DNA of 21,721 nucleotides from Desulfobacterales bacterium (GTDB lineage: Bacteria; Desulfobacterota; Desulfobacteria; Desulfobacterales; JAHEIW01), in contig JAQYWI010000090.1 in NCBI GenBank assembly GCA_030145015.1, positions 1-21,721 of the forward strand, given 5' to 3'. Positions 7,935-16,291 of the stretch are shown in pieces. A model generated the notes under the pieces. It saw only the letters and a list, made by a program, of their open reading frames with translations. It was not told the DNA's origin and ran no database searches. The position numbers and the translations under genes are program-made. Numbering within the stretch: the stretch's first letter is position 1; every line of letters begins with the position of its first letter.

Positions 7935-8479
7935 TTTAATAGCCATTGGGCGGCATCATATAGATCGTTGGCTATATAATCGGTGGAGAGACCCGCTTCG
8001 GCCAAAATGGGCTCAGCATCCTTGCCGTTTCCGGTTCGAACCAGGATGGATTGTCCGCATCCGGCATTGAACCCGCATTGGATATCCTTGACACTGTCTC
8101 CGATCATCACCGAAGCTGCGAGATCAATATCGTATTTGCTTTGAGCTTGATAAATTAAGTCCGGTGCGGGTTTGCGGCAAGCGCACCCATCTGAAGGCAA
8201 ATGCGGACAGATGAAAATATCAGTTATCTTTCCGCTCTTTGATTCGATAACTTCTTGCATCTTCGAATGAACATGTTCAAGTTCTTGCGGGGATATTAAC
8301 TTGCGGGGGACAGCCGATTGGTTTGTGATGATGATGATCGTAAACCCACTGCGCGTGAGATCTCTTACAGCATCGACGCTGCCGGAGATAAAATCAAATT
8401 CAGACCAGCCTTTGATGTAATCAGGTGAGTCCTGGTTGATAACTCCGTCTCTGTCTAAAAATATGACATTGCGTAACAA
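7931..8479 (-). CDS. gmhB: D-glycero-D-manno-heptose 1,7-bisphosphate 7-phosphatase
   Basis: HAD-superfamily phosphatase of 182 aa that removes the 7-phosphate during ADP-heptose synthesis in the cytoplasm. Motif I DRDGVIN holds the nucleophile Asp9 and acid/base Asp11. The Zn-binding loop CPHLPSDGCACRKPAP supplies Cys91, His93, Cys99 and Cys101, diagnostic of GmhB. The late acidic motif IGDSVKD has Asp128 and Asp132. The start is a TTG at 8479 with GGAG about 10 nt upstream; no ATG or GTG fits before the catalytic motif. It follows hldE by 72 nt and overlaps the next small ORF by 4 nt. Anomer preference cannot be told from sequence here. Confidence 0.93.
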   Translation of the reverse strand: MLRNVIFLDRDGVINQDSPDYIKGWSEFDFISGSVDAVRDLTRSGFTIIIITNQSAVPRKLISPQELEHVHSKMQEVIESKSGKITDIFICPHLPSDGCACRKPAPDLIYQAQSKYDIDLAASVMIGDSVKDIQCGFNAGCGQSILVRTGNGKDAEPILAEAGLSTDYIANDLYDAAQWLLK

Positions 8480-8551
8480 GTCAATGCGCTCCGCTTGCCT
8501 TTTGAAATGATGGAAAAATGGAAGGCTGAAATGCTATTTTTGTAAAATGCT

Positions 8552-9991
8552 TTATTTGGGCTTTATGGATTCGATGACTTTGGTGGTGCTGACCCCATCG
8601 ATCAAAGGAACGATAACCACTTTGCCGCCGGCTTGTTCGACGATTTCATGCCCAACGACCTGCGCGGGGGTGTAATCACCACCTTTTACAATGATGTCGG
8701 GTTTAAAGCTGCGAATCAGCTCCACCGGTGTTTCTTCCTGGAAAAAAACCACCAGATCGACACCTGTAATGCTCGATAACAGTGCGGCGCGTTCTGCCTC
8801 TGGGACAATGGGTCTGGAATCACCTTTGAGCTTTTTGACCGAAAGATCCGAATTCAACCCGATGACCAGCTTGTCGCCTTGATCGGCAGCTGCATGCAGC
8901 AGTTTGATATGTCCGATGTGAAGGATATCAAAACAGCCATTGGTAAAAACGATTCGTTGGCCATTGCGCTGCCAGCCCGCAATCAGATCCCGGGCCTGGT
9001 CTTTGGAAACAATTTTATTCACGCCATCTATGGTTTTGCTCCAAAGGGCCTGCTTCAATTCGCTTTCTAAGATGGGCTGGGTGCCGACCTTTCCGATGAC
9101 GATGCCGCCCGCAATGTTTGCCAGCGCGGCGGCTTCAGACATTTTGAGACCGGATCCGAATGCAGCCGACAGCGATGCGATGACCGTATCTCCCGCTCCG
9201 GAGACATCGTATACTTCCCGGGCGTGGGTCGCAATGTGAATGGCCGGCCGGCCATTTCGGAAAAGCGCTATGCCTTTAGGCCCGCGCGTAACCAGCATAT
9301 AGTCTAAATCATATTTCGCGATCACCTTGCCTGCCTGGCTTTCAAGTATGGTTTCATCGTCTTCAGGGAAAGGTGCAATCAGGTTTAGTTCCGCTGTATT
9401 CGGCGTTACACAGGTGGCACCGCTATAGCGTTCCCAGGAAACACCTTTTGGATCAACAAATGTCGCCACCTTTTTTGACCTGCAGCGCTTGATGATATGT
9501 TGGACCGCATCGAAATTGAATATCCCTTTGCCGTAATCTGAAATGATGACCACATCGGCTTCGGGTAAAGCTTTGTCAAAGTTGTCGAGCAGTTCCTTCA
9601 GGATTTTTTTGGGTATTTCTTTCGAATTTTCTTCGTCCAGCAGCAGGAGCTGTTGATTTTGACCGAGTATCCGGGTTTTCGTCGTTGTGGGATGGCTTTT
9701 TAGAGGGATCAAAACGTTTTTGATGCGCTCTTTTTTTAAAATATCCTGTAAAGACGCGCCATTGGAATCATCGCCCTTTACGCCCAATAGAATCTGCTTA
9801 CAGTTTAACCCCTTTAGATTCTTGGCCACATTACCGGCTCCGCCGAGGGTCAAGGTCTTTTCATTCACCCTCACAACCGGCACCGGTGATTCAGGAGAGA
9901 TCCGCCCAACATCACCCCAGAAATAACGGTCCAGCATAACGTCACCAATAACGAGGACGGTGCAATTGGCAAAATCAGGATAGGCGATCAC
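8552..9991 (-). CDS. hldE: Bifunctional heptose 7-phosphate kinase / heptose 1-phosphate adenylyltransferase
   Basis: 479 aa, the usual length of fused HldE. Residues 1 to about 320 form a PfkB/ribokinase-type kinase, with an N-terminal GDVMLDRYFWGDV signature and the anion-hole motif SGAGDT (catalytic Asp268) that phosphorylates heptose 7-phosphate at C1. The C-terminal third is a nucleotidyltransferase with TNGCFDILHIGHIKLL (HIGH at 358-361) that transfers AMP to heptose 1-phosphate. The start is GTG, and GTGA overlaps the gmhA stop by 4 nt with AAGGA upstream, so the two are coupled. The order kinase, phosphatase (GmhB), adenylyltransferase steps is fully covered by neighbours. Confidence 0.96.
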   Translation of the reverse strand: MIAYPDFANCTVLVIGDVMLDRYFWGDVGRISPESPVPVVRVNEKTLTLGGAGNVAKNLKGLNCKQILLGVKGDDSNGASLQDILKKERIKNVLIPLKSHPTTTKTRILGQNQQLLLLDEENSKEIPKKILKELLDNFDKALPEADVVIISDYGKGIFNFDAVQHIIKRCRSKKVATFVDPKGVSWERYSGATCVTPNTAELNLIAPFPEDDETILESQAGKVIAKYDLDYMLVTRGPKGIALFRNGRPAIHIATHAREVYDVSGAGDTVIASLSAAFGSGLKMSEAAALANIAGGIVIGKVGTQPILESELKQALWSKTIDGVNKIVSKDQARDLIAGWQRNGQRIVFTNGCFDILHIGHIKLLHAAADQGDKLVIGLNSDLSVKKLKGDSRPIVPEAERAALLSSITGVDLVVFFQEETPVELIRSFKPDIIVKGGDYTPAQVVGHEIVEQAGGKVVIVPLIDGVSTTKVIESIKPK

Positions 9992-10560
9992 GATGATTCC
10001 TTTCCCCCGGTTAAGGTTGATTCAATCATTTCAGCCCAGAAATGAAGGATGAAAATATGTGCTTCCTGAATGCGGGCGGTAATATCAGAGGGGATCATGA
10101 TTGCGATATCCGCATGCTCAATCAGTTCTCCGCCTTTATTCCCGACCAGGGCAATGGTTTGCATTCGTTTTTGCTTGGCTTGAATTGCGGCCTGGATGAC
10201 GTTCTTTGAATGCCCTGAGGTTGATATGCCGATCAGGATATCACCCGAAAGACCTAAAGCTTCAACCTGCCTTGAAAATACTTCACTATAGCCGTAATCA
10301 TTGGCTATTGAAGTGATAATGGAAGTATCTGTACTTAATGCCACCGCCGGCCAGGCGCTTCTTTCTCTTGTGAATCTCCCCACAATCTCGGCTGCAAAGT
10401 GCTGGGCATCCGAAGCAGATCCCCCGTTGCCGCAAATCAGGATCTTCTTGCCGTTTTCAATGGTATCGCTAAGCATTCTGCCGGCATTCGAAATCTCATC
10501 ACTGAGTTGCGTAAGTGATTTGAAAAACATTAAATGCTCGTTTAAAACACGATTAAACAT
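9988..10560 (-). CDS. gmhA: Sedoheptulose 7-phosphate isomerase
   Basis: SIS-domain enzyme making D-glycero-D-manno-heptose 7-phosphate, the first committed step of ADP-heptose synthesis. ATG at 10560 gives 190 aa, matching the family (about 190); the frame runs on to 10596 but an AAGGGA lies about 10 nt before 10560. Motifs are GNGGSASDAQHFAAE (about residues 44-58, with the metal ligand His54 and the active-site Glu58) and STSGHSKNVIQA, the sugar-phosphate-binding loop. A C-terminal HIFILHFWAEMIE helix closes the site. It lies 97 nt after hldD and overlaps hldE. Confidence 0.95.
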   Translation of the reverse strand: MFNRVLNEHLMFFKSLTQLSDEISNAGRMLSDTIENGKKILICGNGGSASDAQHFAAEIVGRFTRERSAWPAVALSTDTSIITSIANDYGYSEVFSRQVEALGLSGDILIGISTSGHSKNVIQAAIQAKQKRMQTIALVGNKGGELIEHADIAIMIPSDITARIQEAHIFILHFWAEMIESTLTGGKESS

Positions 10561-10657
10561 AGTAATGATTCCCTTCTTCGAATCAAACACACCCATTTGG
10601 GCGCAAGCAATGTTACAACAACACCATCAAGACGGTGATTTATATAAAATATTCAGG

Positions 10658-11626
10658 TTAGAGATATATATCTTTCTGCTGCAAAAAGTTTACGACGTAG
10701 TCATTGACCGCCTCTTCAAGGTTTGTGAAATGAACAGGCCACCCGGTTGCGGACAGATTCTCCACGTTCGCCCGGGTAAAGTACTGATAACGATCCCGTA
10801 ATTGTTCCGGCATATCAATATATTCTATCTTTAAGGGGAGTTCCATTGCCGAAAAAACAGCTTTCGCAAGGTCGTTCCATGACCTGTCATGACCGCTACC
10901 GACATTTAATACCCCATTGACCGATGGGTTTTCTACAAGCCACCAGATCAGATCCACACAATCCTTAATATAGACAAAATCGCGTCGCTGATCCCCATCC
11001 GCGTATTCCTTGCGATAGGATTTGAAAAGACGGATCCGGCCTGTTTCGCGGGCCTGATTAAAACCTTTATAGAAAAGACTGCACATATTGCCCTTATGAT
11101 ATTCGTTGGGGCCAAATACGTTAAAAAATTTAAGGCTTGCCAGCTGGTTCAGGAAATTCGATCTTAGCGCCCACATGTCGAACAGATGTTTTGAGTATCC
11201 GTACATGTTCAATGGCTTGAGGTTTTTCATGATTTCAACACTGTCTGAAAAGCCTGCCGAGCCGTCCCCATAGGTCGCGGCACTGGATGCATTAATGAAT
11301 CGAACCCTATTCTTAATGGCAAATTCCGCCAGAGAAACCGAATAATGAAAGTTGTTTTCCATTAAGAAATCAGCATCCTTCTCGGTAGTGGACGAACAGG
11401 CACCCATGTGGATGATGGCATCAATTTTATTGAATTTACCGCTGGCCAAAAACTTGAGAAAATCGGATTTGTGAATGTAGTCCGTGTATTGGCGGTTCAC
11501 AAGGTTTTTCCATTTCTCTGATTCTCCGAGATCATCGACTACCAGGATGTTATCCACCCCTATTGTATTCAGCTTCCATATCACTGCACTGCCGATAAAC
11601 CCGGCACCGCCTGTAACGACGTACAT
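10658..11626 (-). CDS. hldD: ADP-L-glycero-D-manno-heptose 6-epimerase
   Basis: Short-chain dehydrogenase/reductase of 322 aa that epimerises ADP-D,D-heptose to ADP-L,D-heptose, the last step before heptosyl transfer to LPS. The NAD(P)-binding motif TGGAGFIGS is at residues 5-13. The catalytic YGYSK has Tyr142 and Lys146, with serines of SSAATYG (114-120) completing the triad. FNVFGPNEYHKGNM matches the HldD-specific loop. ATG at 11626 follows GAGAGGT. It is the first gene of the operon, so the promoter should lie in 11627-11986. Confidence 0.95.
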   Translation of the reverse strand: MYVVTGGAGFIGSAVIWKLNTIGVDNILVVDDLGESEKWKNLVNRQYTDYIHKSDFLKFLASGKFNKIDAIIHMGACSSTTEKDADFLMENNFHYSVSLAEFAIKNRVRFINASSAATYGDGSAGFSDSVEIMKNLKPLNMYGYSKHLFDMWALRSNFLNQLASLKFFNVFGPNEYHKGNMCSLFYKGFNQARETGRIRLFKSYRKEYADGDQRRDFVYIKDCVDLIWWLVENPSVNGVLNVGSGHDRSWNDLAKAVFSAMELPLKIEYIDMPEQLRDRYQYFTRANVENLSATGWPVHFTNLEEAVNDYVVNFLQQKDIYL

Positions 11627-11986
11627 GTGAACCTCTCAATAATATTTTCAAAGGTTAAAGAATCACCCCTGTCCAACAAGGCGTATACGCTGTATGATAA
11701 CATATTTTAATTTGCAATTATTGTTAATAGAATAAAATATTTGCAAGACTTAGACAATTTTTCTGACGGGATAATGAATTAGATCGACCTGACCCTTTTG
11801 GAAGATTCGAAAATATCGGTGATGATAATATCAAATCTACGTTTGAGGCCTATGGGTAATATAAAGGCCAAACGAAGACCTGACCCCTATGATTTTTGTT
11901 GACCCCGAAGTTGGCGTTTTATATCTATCTTCAAATTCTCCTGATAAAGATCGAAACCGTCATATTAATTTTGGAGCCTTACATCC
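11627..11986. other. Divergent intergenic region between hldD and the CDF transporter
   Basis: About 360 bp without a gene, expected to hold the promoters of both flanking units. No box pair is strong enough to name. A 10-bp direct repeat GACCTGACCC occurs at 11786-11795 and 11877-11886; its role is unknown. Confidence 0.5.
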
Positions 11987-12913
11987 ATGGCATCCGCATC
12001 TTCTAAAAAGGTCATCTATGCTGCTTTAGCCGGTAATTTCCTGATCGCGCTGACCAAGTTTATTGCCTTTTTTGTGACCAAAAGCTCGGCCATGCTGTCC
12101 GAAGGGGTCCACTCGGTCGTGGATACCAGCAATCAAGTTCTATTACTTTACGGATTGCGCCAGGCCAAAAAGCCGGCCGACGCGCGATTTCCCTTTGGAC
12201 ACGGCAAGGAGGTCTATTTCTGGTGTTTTTTGGTTGCCATTATGATTTTTGCCGTCGGGGCCGCGGTCTCCATTTACAAAGGCGTGCATCATCTTCTGCA
12301 TCCCACCCCCATCCAAAACCCGATCATCAATTATGTTGTATTAGCCTTTGCGCTGCTGTTCGAAGGCGCCGCCTGGTATTTGGCCTTTACAGAATTTAAA
12401 AAAGCCAAAGGAAAATGGGGGTATCTCGAAGCCGTGCAGCACGGTAAAGACCCAACCATTTTTGTGGTTCTTTTTGAGGATTCAGCCGCCATGCTGGGTA
12501 TCCTGGCTGCTTTTGTGGGCATCTTTTTGAGCCAGCTTACCAACAACTCCGTTTATGACGGCATTGCCTCGATCATCATCGGACTGATTCTCGCCGGCAC
12601 CGCAGCCTGGTTGGCTTATGAGACGAAAGGTTTGCTTATCGGGGAAAGTGCCAATCCCAGAATCGTGAAGGGTATCAGAAATATTGCATCAGCCTACAGC
12701 AAAATCAAACACGTCAATGAAGTTTTAACCCTGCATATGGGCCCTGATTTTATCCTGTTGAATCTAAGCGTCGATTTTGCTGACAGCTTGTCGGCTGGAG
12801 ATATTGAAGATACGATTGCAAGGCTGGACAGACAAATCAAACAAGCCTATCCTAAAATCAAACGCATTTTTGTGGAGGCTGAATCCAGAGGGGTGAAGAC
12901 TGACAGTGTTTAA
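11987..12913 (+). CDS. Cation diffusion facilitator (CDF) transporter, SLC30A9-like
   Basis: Inner-membrane divalent-cation/proton antiporter of 308 aa with about six transmembrane helices (from residue 10) and a C-terminal cytoplasmic domain (from about residue 220). TM2 carries HSVVD (His42, Asp46), half of the transport metal site, followed by FPFGHGKE, the CDF signature. In TM5 the usual HxxxD is replaced by an acidic pair in LFEDSAAMLG (Glu164, Asp165), as in the SLC30A9/ZnT9-like subgroup. Zn or Mn export is possible; the metal cannot be assigned. ATG at 11987 has a modest GGAG upstream. Monocistronic, pointing toward smpB. Confidence 0.88.
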   Translation: MASASSKKVIYAALAGNFLIALTKFIAFFVTKSSAMLSEGVHSVVDTSNQVLLLYGLRQAKKPADARFPFGHGKEVYFWCFLVAIMIFAVGAAVSIYKGVHHLLHPTPIQNPIINYVVLAFALLFEGAAWYLAFTEFKKAKGKWGYLEAVQHGKDPTIFVVLFEDSAAMLGILAAFVGIFLSQLTNNSVYDGIASIIIGLILAGTAAWLAYETKGLLIGESANPRIVKGIRNIASAYSKIKHVNEVLTLHMGPDFILLNLSVDFADSLSAGDIEDTIARLDRQIKQAYPKIKRIFVEAESRGVKTDSV

Positions 12914-12960
12914 TTAACCGCAGATAAGCAAAGCTCAAGGCTGAAGGCTCAAAGGGTGGG

Positions 12961-13275
12961 TCCGCAGATTCCGCAGATTGCACCGATAAAAAAAATAAAT
13001 TATACTATCCACAGATGACACAGATGACACCGATTATTTAAATGAGCAGTCGGGGAGTTTTTTATTCAAAGCTTGTCGTTCCCGCGCAGGCGGGAATCCA
13101 GAAATGTTCTGCTGAAAAAGCTGGATGCCCGCCTGCGCGGGCATGACGGGAAAAACTCCCCGACCCCTCAATTAAATAAATCATAAAAATTCACTTATTA
13201 AGATAATGATCTGCTTAATTTGCTAATATGTTTTAAACTTTATTATAATCTGTGAAAATCTGCGGAATCTGCGGA
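12961..13275. repeat. Outer 19-bp inverted repeat pair
   Basis: TCCGCAGATTCCGCAGATT at 12961-12979 is the perfect reverse complement of 13257-13275. Each arm is itself a doubled CCGCAGATT. The pair encloses the hairpin element at 13037-13178. Confidence 0.75.
13037..13178. mobile_element. MITE-like palindromic element (about 140 bp), no coding capacity
   Basis: Three nested pairings share one axis. AT-rich ends (around 13037-13046 and 13168-13178) pair approximately. GTCGGGGAGTTTTT (13049-13062) pairs perfectly with 13151-13164. A 27-nt arm with the core CCCGCGCAGGCGGG (13075-13101) pairs at 24 of 27 positions with 13121-13147. The whole unit folds into one long hairpin with a 19-nt apical loop. 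This is the shape of a non-autonomous miniature inverted-repeat element or REP-like unit. No transposase or clear target-site duplication is visible. Confidence 0.6.
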
Positions 13276-13309
13276 TAAATATTTTCCCCATCAAGTTGTG
13301 TGCTAATCT

Positions 13310-13323
13310 GGGTCCGTGGCTAA
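13310..13323. repeat. TTAGCCACGGACCC repeat, inverted copy next to the smpB stop
   Basis: GGGTCCGTGGCTAA is the exact reverse complement of TTAGCCACGGACCC at 13811-13824. The two copies bracket smpB as inverted repeats, one just beyond its stop and the other just upstream of its start. Confidence 0.6.
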
Positions 13324-13324
13324 T

Positions 13325-13783
13325 TTAATAATTTTTTCTCTCGCGGTCCAACTCCCTTTGTTCATCGCGCCGCTTGATGGCATCACGCTTATCATACTTG
13401 CGCTTTCCTTTTACCAGGGCCAGCACGAGCTTGACTTTGCCGTTTTTAAAATAAAGGCGGAGGGGAATCAGGGTGTGCCCCTTTTCATTGACCTTTCCGT
13501 ACAGGCGCTTAATTTCGTGCTTGTGTAAAAGCAGCTTCCGTGGCCTTAAGGGGTCATGGTTATCAAAATAGGCAAAAGGATAGGCTGAGATGTGCAACTG
13601 GTATACGAACACTTCGCCATCTATTATCCGGGCATAGGAATCTTTCAGGTTGGCCCGGCCCAGCCTCAGTGATTTCACTTCGGTACCCTTGAGCACAAGC
13701 CCGGCTTCGTATTCAGCAACGATAAAATAATCGTGGCGGGCTTTGCGGTTCTGGGCAATTATTTTGATGTGATTTTCTTCCAA
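13325..13783 (-). CDS. smpB: SsrA (tmRNA)-binding protein
   Basis: 152 aa, standard for SmpB, which delivers tmRNA to stalled ribosomes for trans-translation. Family motifs are present: [14 protein letters not shown] near the N-terminus, [24 protein letters not shown], and the basic C-terminal tail [20 protein letters not shown] that enters the ribosomal mRNA channel. The start appears to be TTG at 13783; no ATG or GTG lies before the conserved N-terminal motif and the upstream site is only a weak purine run. It is flanked by inverted TTAGCCACGGACCC repeats. No tmRNA gene is seen in the window. Confidence 0.95.
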   Translation of the reverse strand: MEENHIKIIAQNRKARHDYFIVAEYEAGLVLKGTEVKSLRLGRANLKDSYARIIDGEVFVYQLHISAYPFAYFDNHDPLRPRKLLLHKHEIKRLYGKVNEKGHTLIPLRLYFKNGKVKLVLALVKGKRKYDKRDAIKRRDEQRELDRERKNY

Positions 13784-13810
13784 AGCAGTTATATTTCTTT
13801 CTTCTTTTAA

Positions 13811-13842
13811 TTAGCCACGGACCCACACAGACAGACACAGAC
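13811..13842. repeat. TTAGCCAC-type dispersed repeat, uninterrupted copy
   Basis: TTAGCCACGGACCCACACAG followed by ACAGACACAGAC. It matches the interrupted copy at 3848-3914, and its first 14 nt match inverted at 13310-13323. It begins 27 nt upstream of the smpB start. Confidence 0.6.
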
Positions 13843-14016
13843 TATTTCCTTATAAAGAACCGACGGGAGCGAAAAAGTGCAGGCCATGCGGGCGAATTAA
13901 TCGTATACAAGTATCTATTATCTGATTTCTAATGTCCGGCGACGAATGCGTATTACTCAGTCCTTATTTTTTCCTGACACCTGACACCCGGAACCCGAAA
14001 CCTAAGGGTTAAACCT

Positions 14017-14046
14017 TTGAACCCTGAACCCTTGAACCCTAAACCG
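14017..14046. repeat. Tandem GAACCCT low-complexity repeat
   Basis: Short near-tandem units of TTGAACCCT/TGAACCC lie between the ptsI stop and smpB; the first 14 nt are the reverse complement of 7762-7775. The stretch lies where a ptsI terminator would be expected, but it forms no stable hairpin with a U-tract. Confidence 0.45.
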
Positions 14047-14047
14047 A

Positions 14048-15814
14048 TTAATCAGAATACGTTTGTTCCGCAAGAATGCTGCCGTAAGTTGCCTTTATGA
14101 GTTCGAAGGTGTTCCTGGCTGTCCTCTGTTTAAGTACATCCTGCAGAAACGATCGGGCATCCGCAACGTTCAATGATCGGATGACCCGCTTAATATCCGG
14201 GATGGTTTGGGGATTCATGCTGAGCTCTTCCATTCCAAGGCCTAACAGCAGCGGGATGTGATGGGGTGTACCGGCCATTTCGCCGCACATGAAGATCTTT
14301 ATCTCTTTTTCTTTGGCCACATCGGCGACATGCTTGAGCATCCGGATAATGGCAGGGTCAAGGGGCTGGTACAGGTGGGAGACCTGTTCGTTGCCCCTGT
14401 CGATGGCAAGGGAGTACTGAATCAGATCATTGGTACCGATGCTGAAAAAATCAACTTTTTCTGCGATTACATCGGCCATAATCACCGCCGAAGGAACCTC
14501 AATCATGGCACCGATTTCAATATCGCGCTTATAAGGCAGTCCTTCTTTTTCAAGAGATTGGGCTGCTTCGTCTAAAATCCGATTTGCTTCACAGATTTCA
14601 AAATACGTTGAGATCATCGGAAACAGAATCCGCACGTTTCCAAAGGCGGCTGCCCTTAGAATGGCGCGAAGCTGGGCCTTAAAAATATCCGGTTTTTTCA
14701 AACAATACCGGATCGCACGCAGACCCAGGGCCGGGTTTTTTTCATCTGAGCCTACAGGGTTGGCCAGGGCTTTGTCGCCATTGATATCGAGGGTGCGGAT
14801 CGTGACCGGCCTGGGATCCATGACCTCGACAACGTCTTTGTATTTATCAAAAAGCTCATCTTCGCTCGGAAAATCAGGGCGGTTGAAATATTGAAACTCG
14901 GTACGGTAAAGACCAATCCCGTCACCACCATAATTAATTAACGCAAACACTTCTTCCGGCAGCTCAATATTGCCCATGACCTCCAAGCGGACGCCATCTA
15001 CCGATTCTGCCGGAACCCGGCTTTCGCGGGTTATGACAGCCTTATATTCTTCAAAATGGGTTTTGCGCTCTTCATACTGGACCAAAGTGTCTTCCGCCGG
15101 ATGGATAATGACATTGCCGGATCTGCCATCGACGATGATAAGATCATCACTTCGAATCGATGAGGTTGCACTTTTAAGTCCGACAACGGCCGGTATTTCA
15201 AGGCTGCGCGCGATAATTCCGGTGTGAGATGCTTTGCCGCCTCGATCGGTAATAAAACCCATAACCCGTTCGAGGTTGATCTGGCTGGTTTCAGCCGGGG
15301 ACAGGTCATGTGCAACCAGAATGACCCGTTTGTCGATGGCGGCAATATTGACCCTTTCAGCACCGACCAGGTTTCGCATGATACTATCGGCGACCTGAAC
15401 AACATCGCCGGACCGCTCCCTTAAATAGGGATCCGTCATCGTCTGGAAAATCTCACGTAAATTCGATACAATTTTTTTGAGCGCCCATTCAGCATTGACA
15501 CCCTCATTCTTGATGACTTCAATCGTGCTTCCATACAGCATTTTATCTTTGAGCAGGGCGATATGGGTTTCAAGGATATGGGCGTGCTGCAATTCTGCGG
15601 GGCTCTTCTCTACAATTTTACGGAGCTCATCTCTGGCTTTTTTAACGGCTGCTTTGAATCGCTTGATTTCGTTTGACCGCTTTTTGTCCGCGATCCGGTA
15701 TTTTTCGACGACCTCAACACCTTCCCGGTCAACCAGGTAAGCTTTTCCGATACAGACTCCCGGAGATGCACTGATTCCTTTAATTATGATTTCTTCAGCG
15801 GCAGTATCCATCAT
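14048..15814 (-). CDS. ptsI: Phosphoenolpyruvate-protein phosphotransferase (Enzyme I)
   Basis: Cytoplasmic Enzyme I of the PEP phosphotransferase system, 588 aa; it autophosphorylates from PEP and passes the phosphate to HPr. The N-terminal HPr-binding/phosphohistidine domain has GGKASHTGIIAR with His197 as the phosphorylated residue. The C-terminal PEP-binding TIM barrel has GIGLYRTEF, the FSIGTNDLIQY loop and FMCGEMAG with catalytic Cys510. Two ATGs in tandem (15814, 15811) follow a weak AGG. It lies 6 nt after ptsH, so it is co-transcribed. No sugar-specific EIIB/EIIC is nearby, so the pair may serve a regulatory or mannose-type system encoded elsewhere. Confidence 0.95.
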   Translation of the reverse strand: MMDTAAEEIIIKGISASPGVCIGKAYLVDREGVEVVEKYRIADKKRSNEIKRFKAAVKKARDELRKIVEKSPAELQHAHILETHIALLKDKMLYGSTIEVIKNEGVNAEWALKKIVSNLREIFQTMTDPYLRERSGDVVQVADSIMRNLVGAERVNIAAIDKRVILVAHDLSPAETSQINLERVMGFITDRGGKASHTGIIARSLEIPAVVGLKSATSSIRSDDLIIVDGRSGNVIIHPAEDTLVQYEERKTHFEEYKAVITRESRVPAESVDGVRLEVMGNIELPEEVFALINYGGDGIGLYRTEFQYFNRPDFPSEDELFDKYKDVVEVMDPRPVTIRTLDINGDKALANPVGSDEKNPALGLRAIRYCLKKPDIFKAQLRAILRAAAFGNVRILFPMISTYFEICEANRILDEAAQSLEKEGLPYKRDIEIGAMIEVPSAVIMADVIAEKVDFFSIGTNDLIQYSLAIDRGNEQVSHLYQPLDPAIIRMLKHVADVAKEKEIKIFMCGEMAGTPHHIPLLLGLGMEELSMNPQTIPDIKRVIRSLNVADARSFLQDVLKQRTARNTFELIKATYGSILAEQTYSD

Positions 15815-15820
15815 CCTAAC

Positions 15821-16111
15821 TTATTCCCCAAAACCAGTTTCAATCAGATTGACAATGTCTTCTAAAATGGGCCGATCGGCTTTATCTTCAATCATCAGCG
15901 TAATTTTAGATCCTTTTTCACATGCCAGTGTAAGGATATCTACAATACTGGAAGCATCCGCTTTTTCAGCGTCCTTTTTTACCCAGACCGCAGCTTTTGA
16001 ATTTTGGGCAAGCCCGGCGATTTTGGCGGCCGAGCGGGCGTGTAAACCCAGTTCGTTTACGATAACCACTTCCCTGGATAATTCCGGTGATAGATTGGTC
16101 AAATAAGTCAT
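15821..16111 (-). CDS. ptsH: Phosphocarrier protein HPr
   Basis: 96 aa from ATG 16111 (AGGT just upstream; a longer frame to 16144 has a hydrophobic, unlikely N-terminus). The phosphoryl-accepting histidine is His24 in NELGLHARSAAKIA. The second regulatory region KADASSIVDILTLACEKG aligns Ser55 with the HPr-kinase target Ser46 of Firmicute HPr. A Ser here fits HprK control, which many Desulfobacterota have; no hprK is in the window. A short N-terminal extension before the core (about 8 residues) makes it slightly longer than the typical 85-90 aa. It heads the ptsH-ptsI unit. Confidence 0.93.
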   Translation of the reverse strand: MTYLTNLSPELSREVVIVNELGLHARSAAKIAGLAQNSKAAVWVKKDAEKADASSIVDILTLACEKGSKITLMIEDKADRPILEDIVNLIETGFGE

Positions 16112-16124
16112 TAAACCTACAATT

Positions 16125-16151
16125 ATTATAAAAATTTTAATCAATTATCAA
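16125..16151 (-). promoter_or_regulatory. Possible promoter of ptsHI
   Basis: On the minus strand TTGATA (16146-16151) and TATAAT (16125-16130) are separated by 15 bp, shorter than the ideal 17. A TTGACA also lies further upstream, but without a matching -10. The leader would be very short. Weak call from motif only. Confidence 0.3.
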
Positions 16152-16291
16152 TATAACAATATATGTCAATTTGTAATTATTGACAAGATCGGAAATGGTT
16201 GTTAAGGTTTTGCAGGTCTTAAGCGCAACTGTCTGAAATTAAAATATATATTTATTAATATCAAACCCTTTAAGCATAGGAGGATGGCGCG

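Larger units (their letters stand above)
12914..13324. other. Intergenic region of nested inverted repeats
   Basis: No gene. The 411 bp between the CDF transporter and smpB are built of an outer 19-bp inverted repeat enclosing a MITE-like long hairpin. A TCCACAGATGACACAGATGACACC stretch (split as TCCACAGATGACACAGATGA and CACC, near 13010-13033) and a TTAGCCACGGACCC repeat at the smpB edge complete it. Confidence 0.7.

Noticed and set aside
13075..13147. Palindromic GCGCAGGCGGG units as a CRISPR repeat pair
   Set aside because: Only two copies, in inverted orientation, forming one hairpin; no regular spacers and no cas genes.
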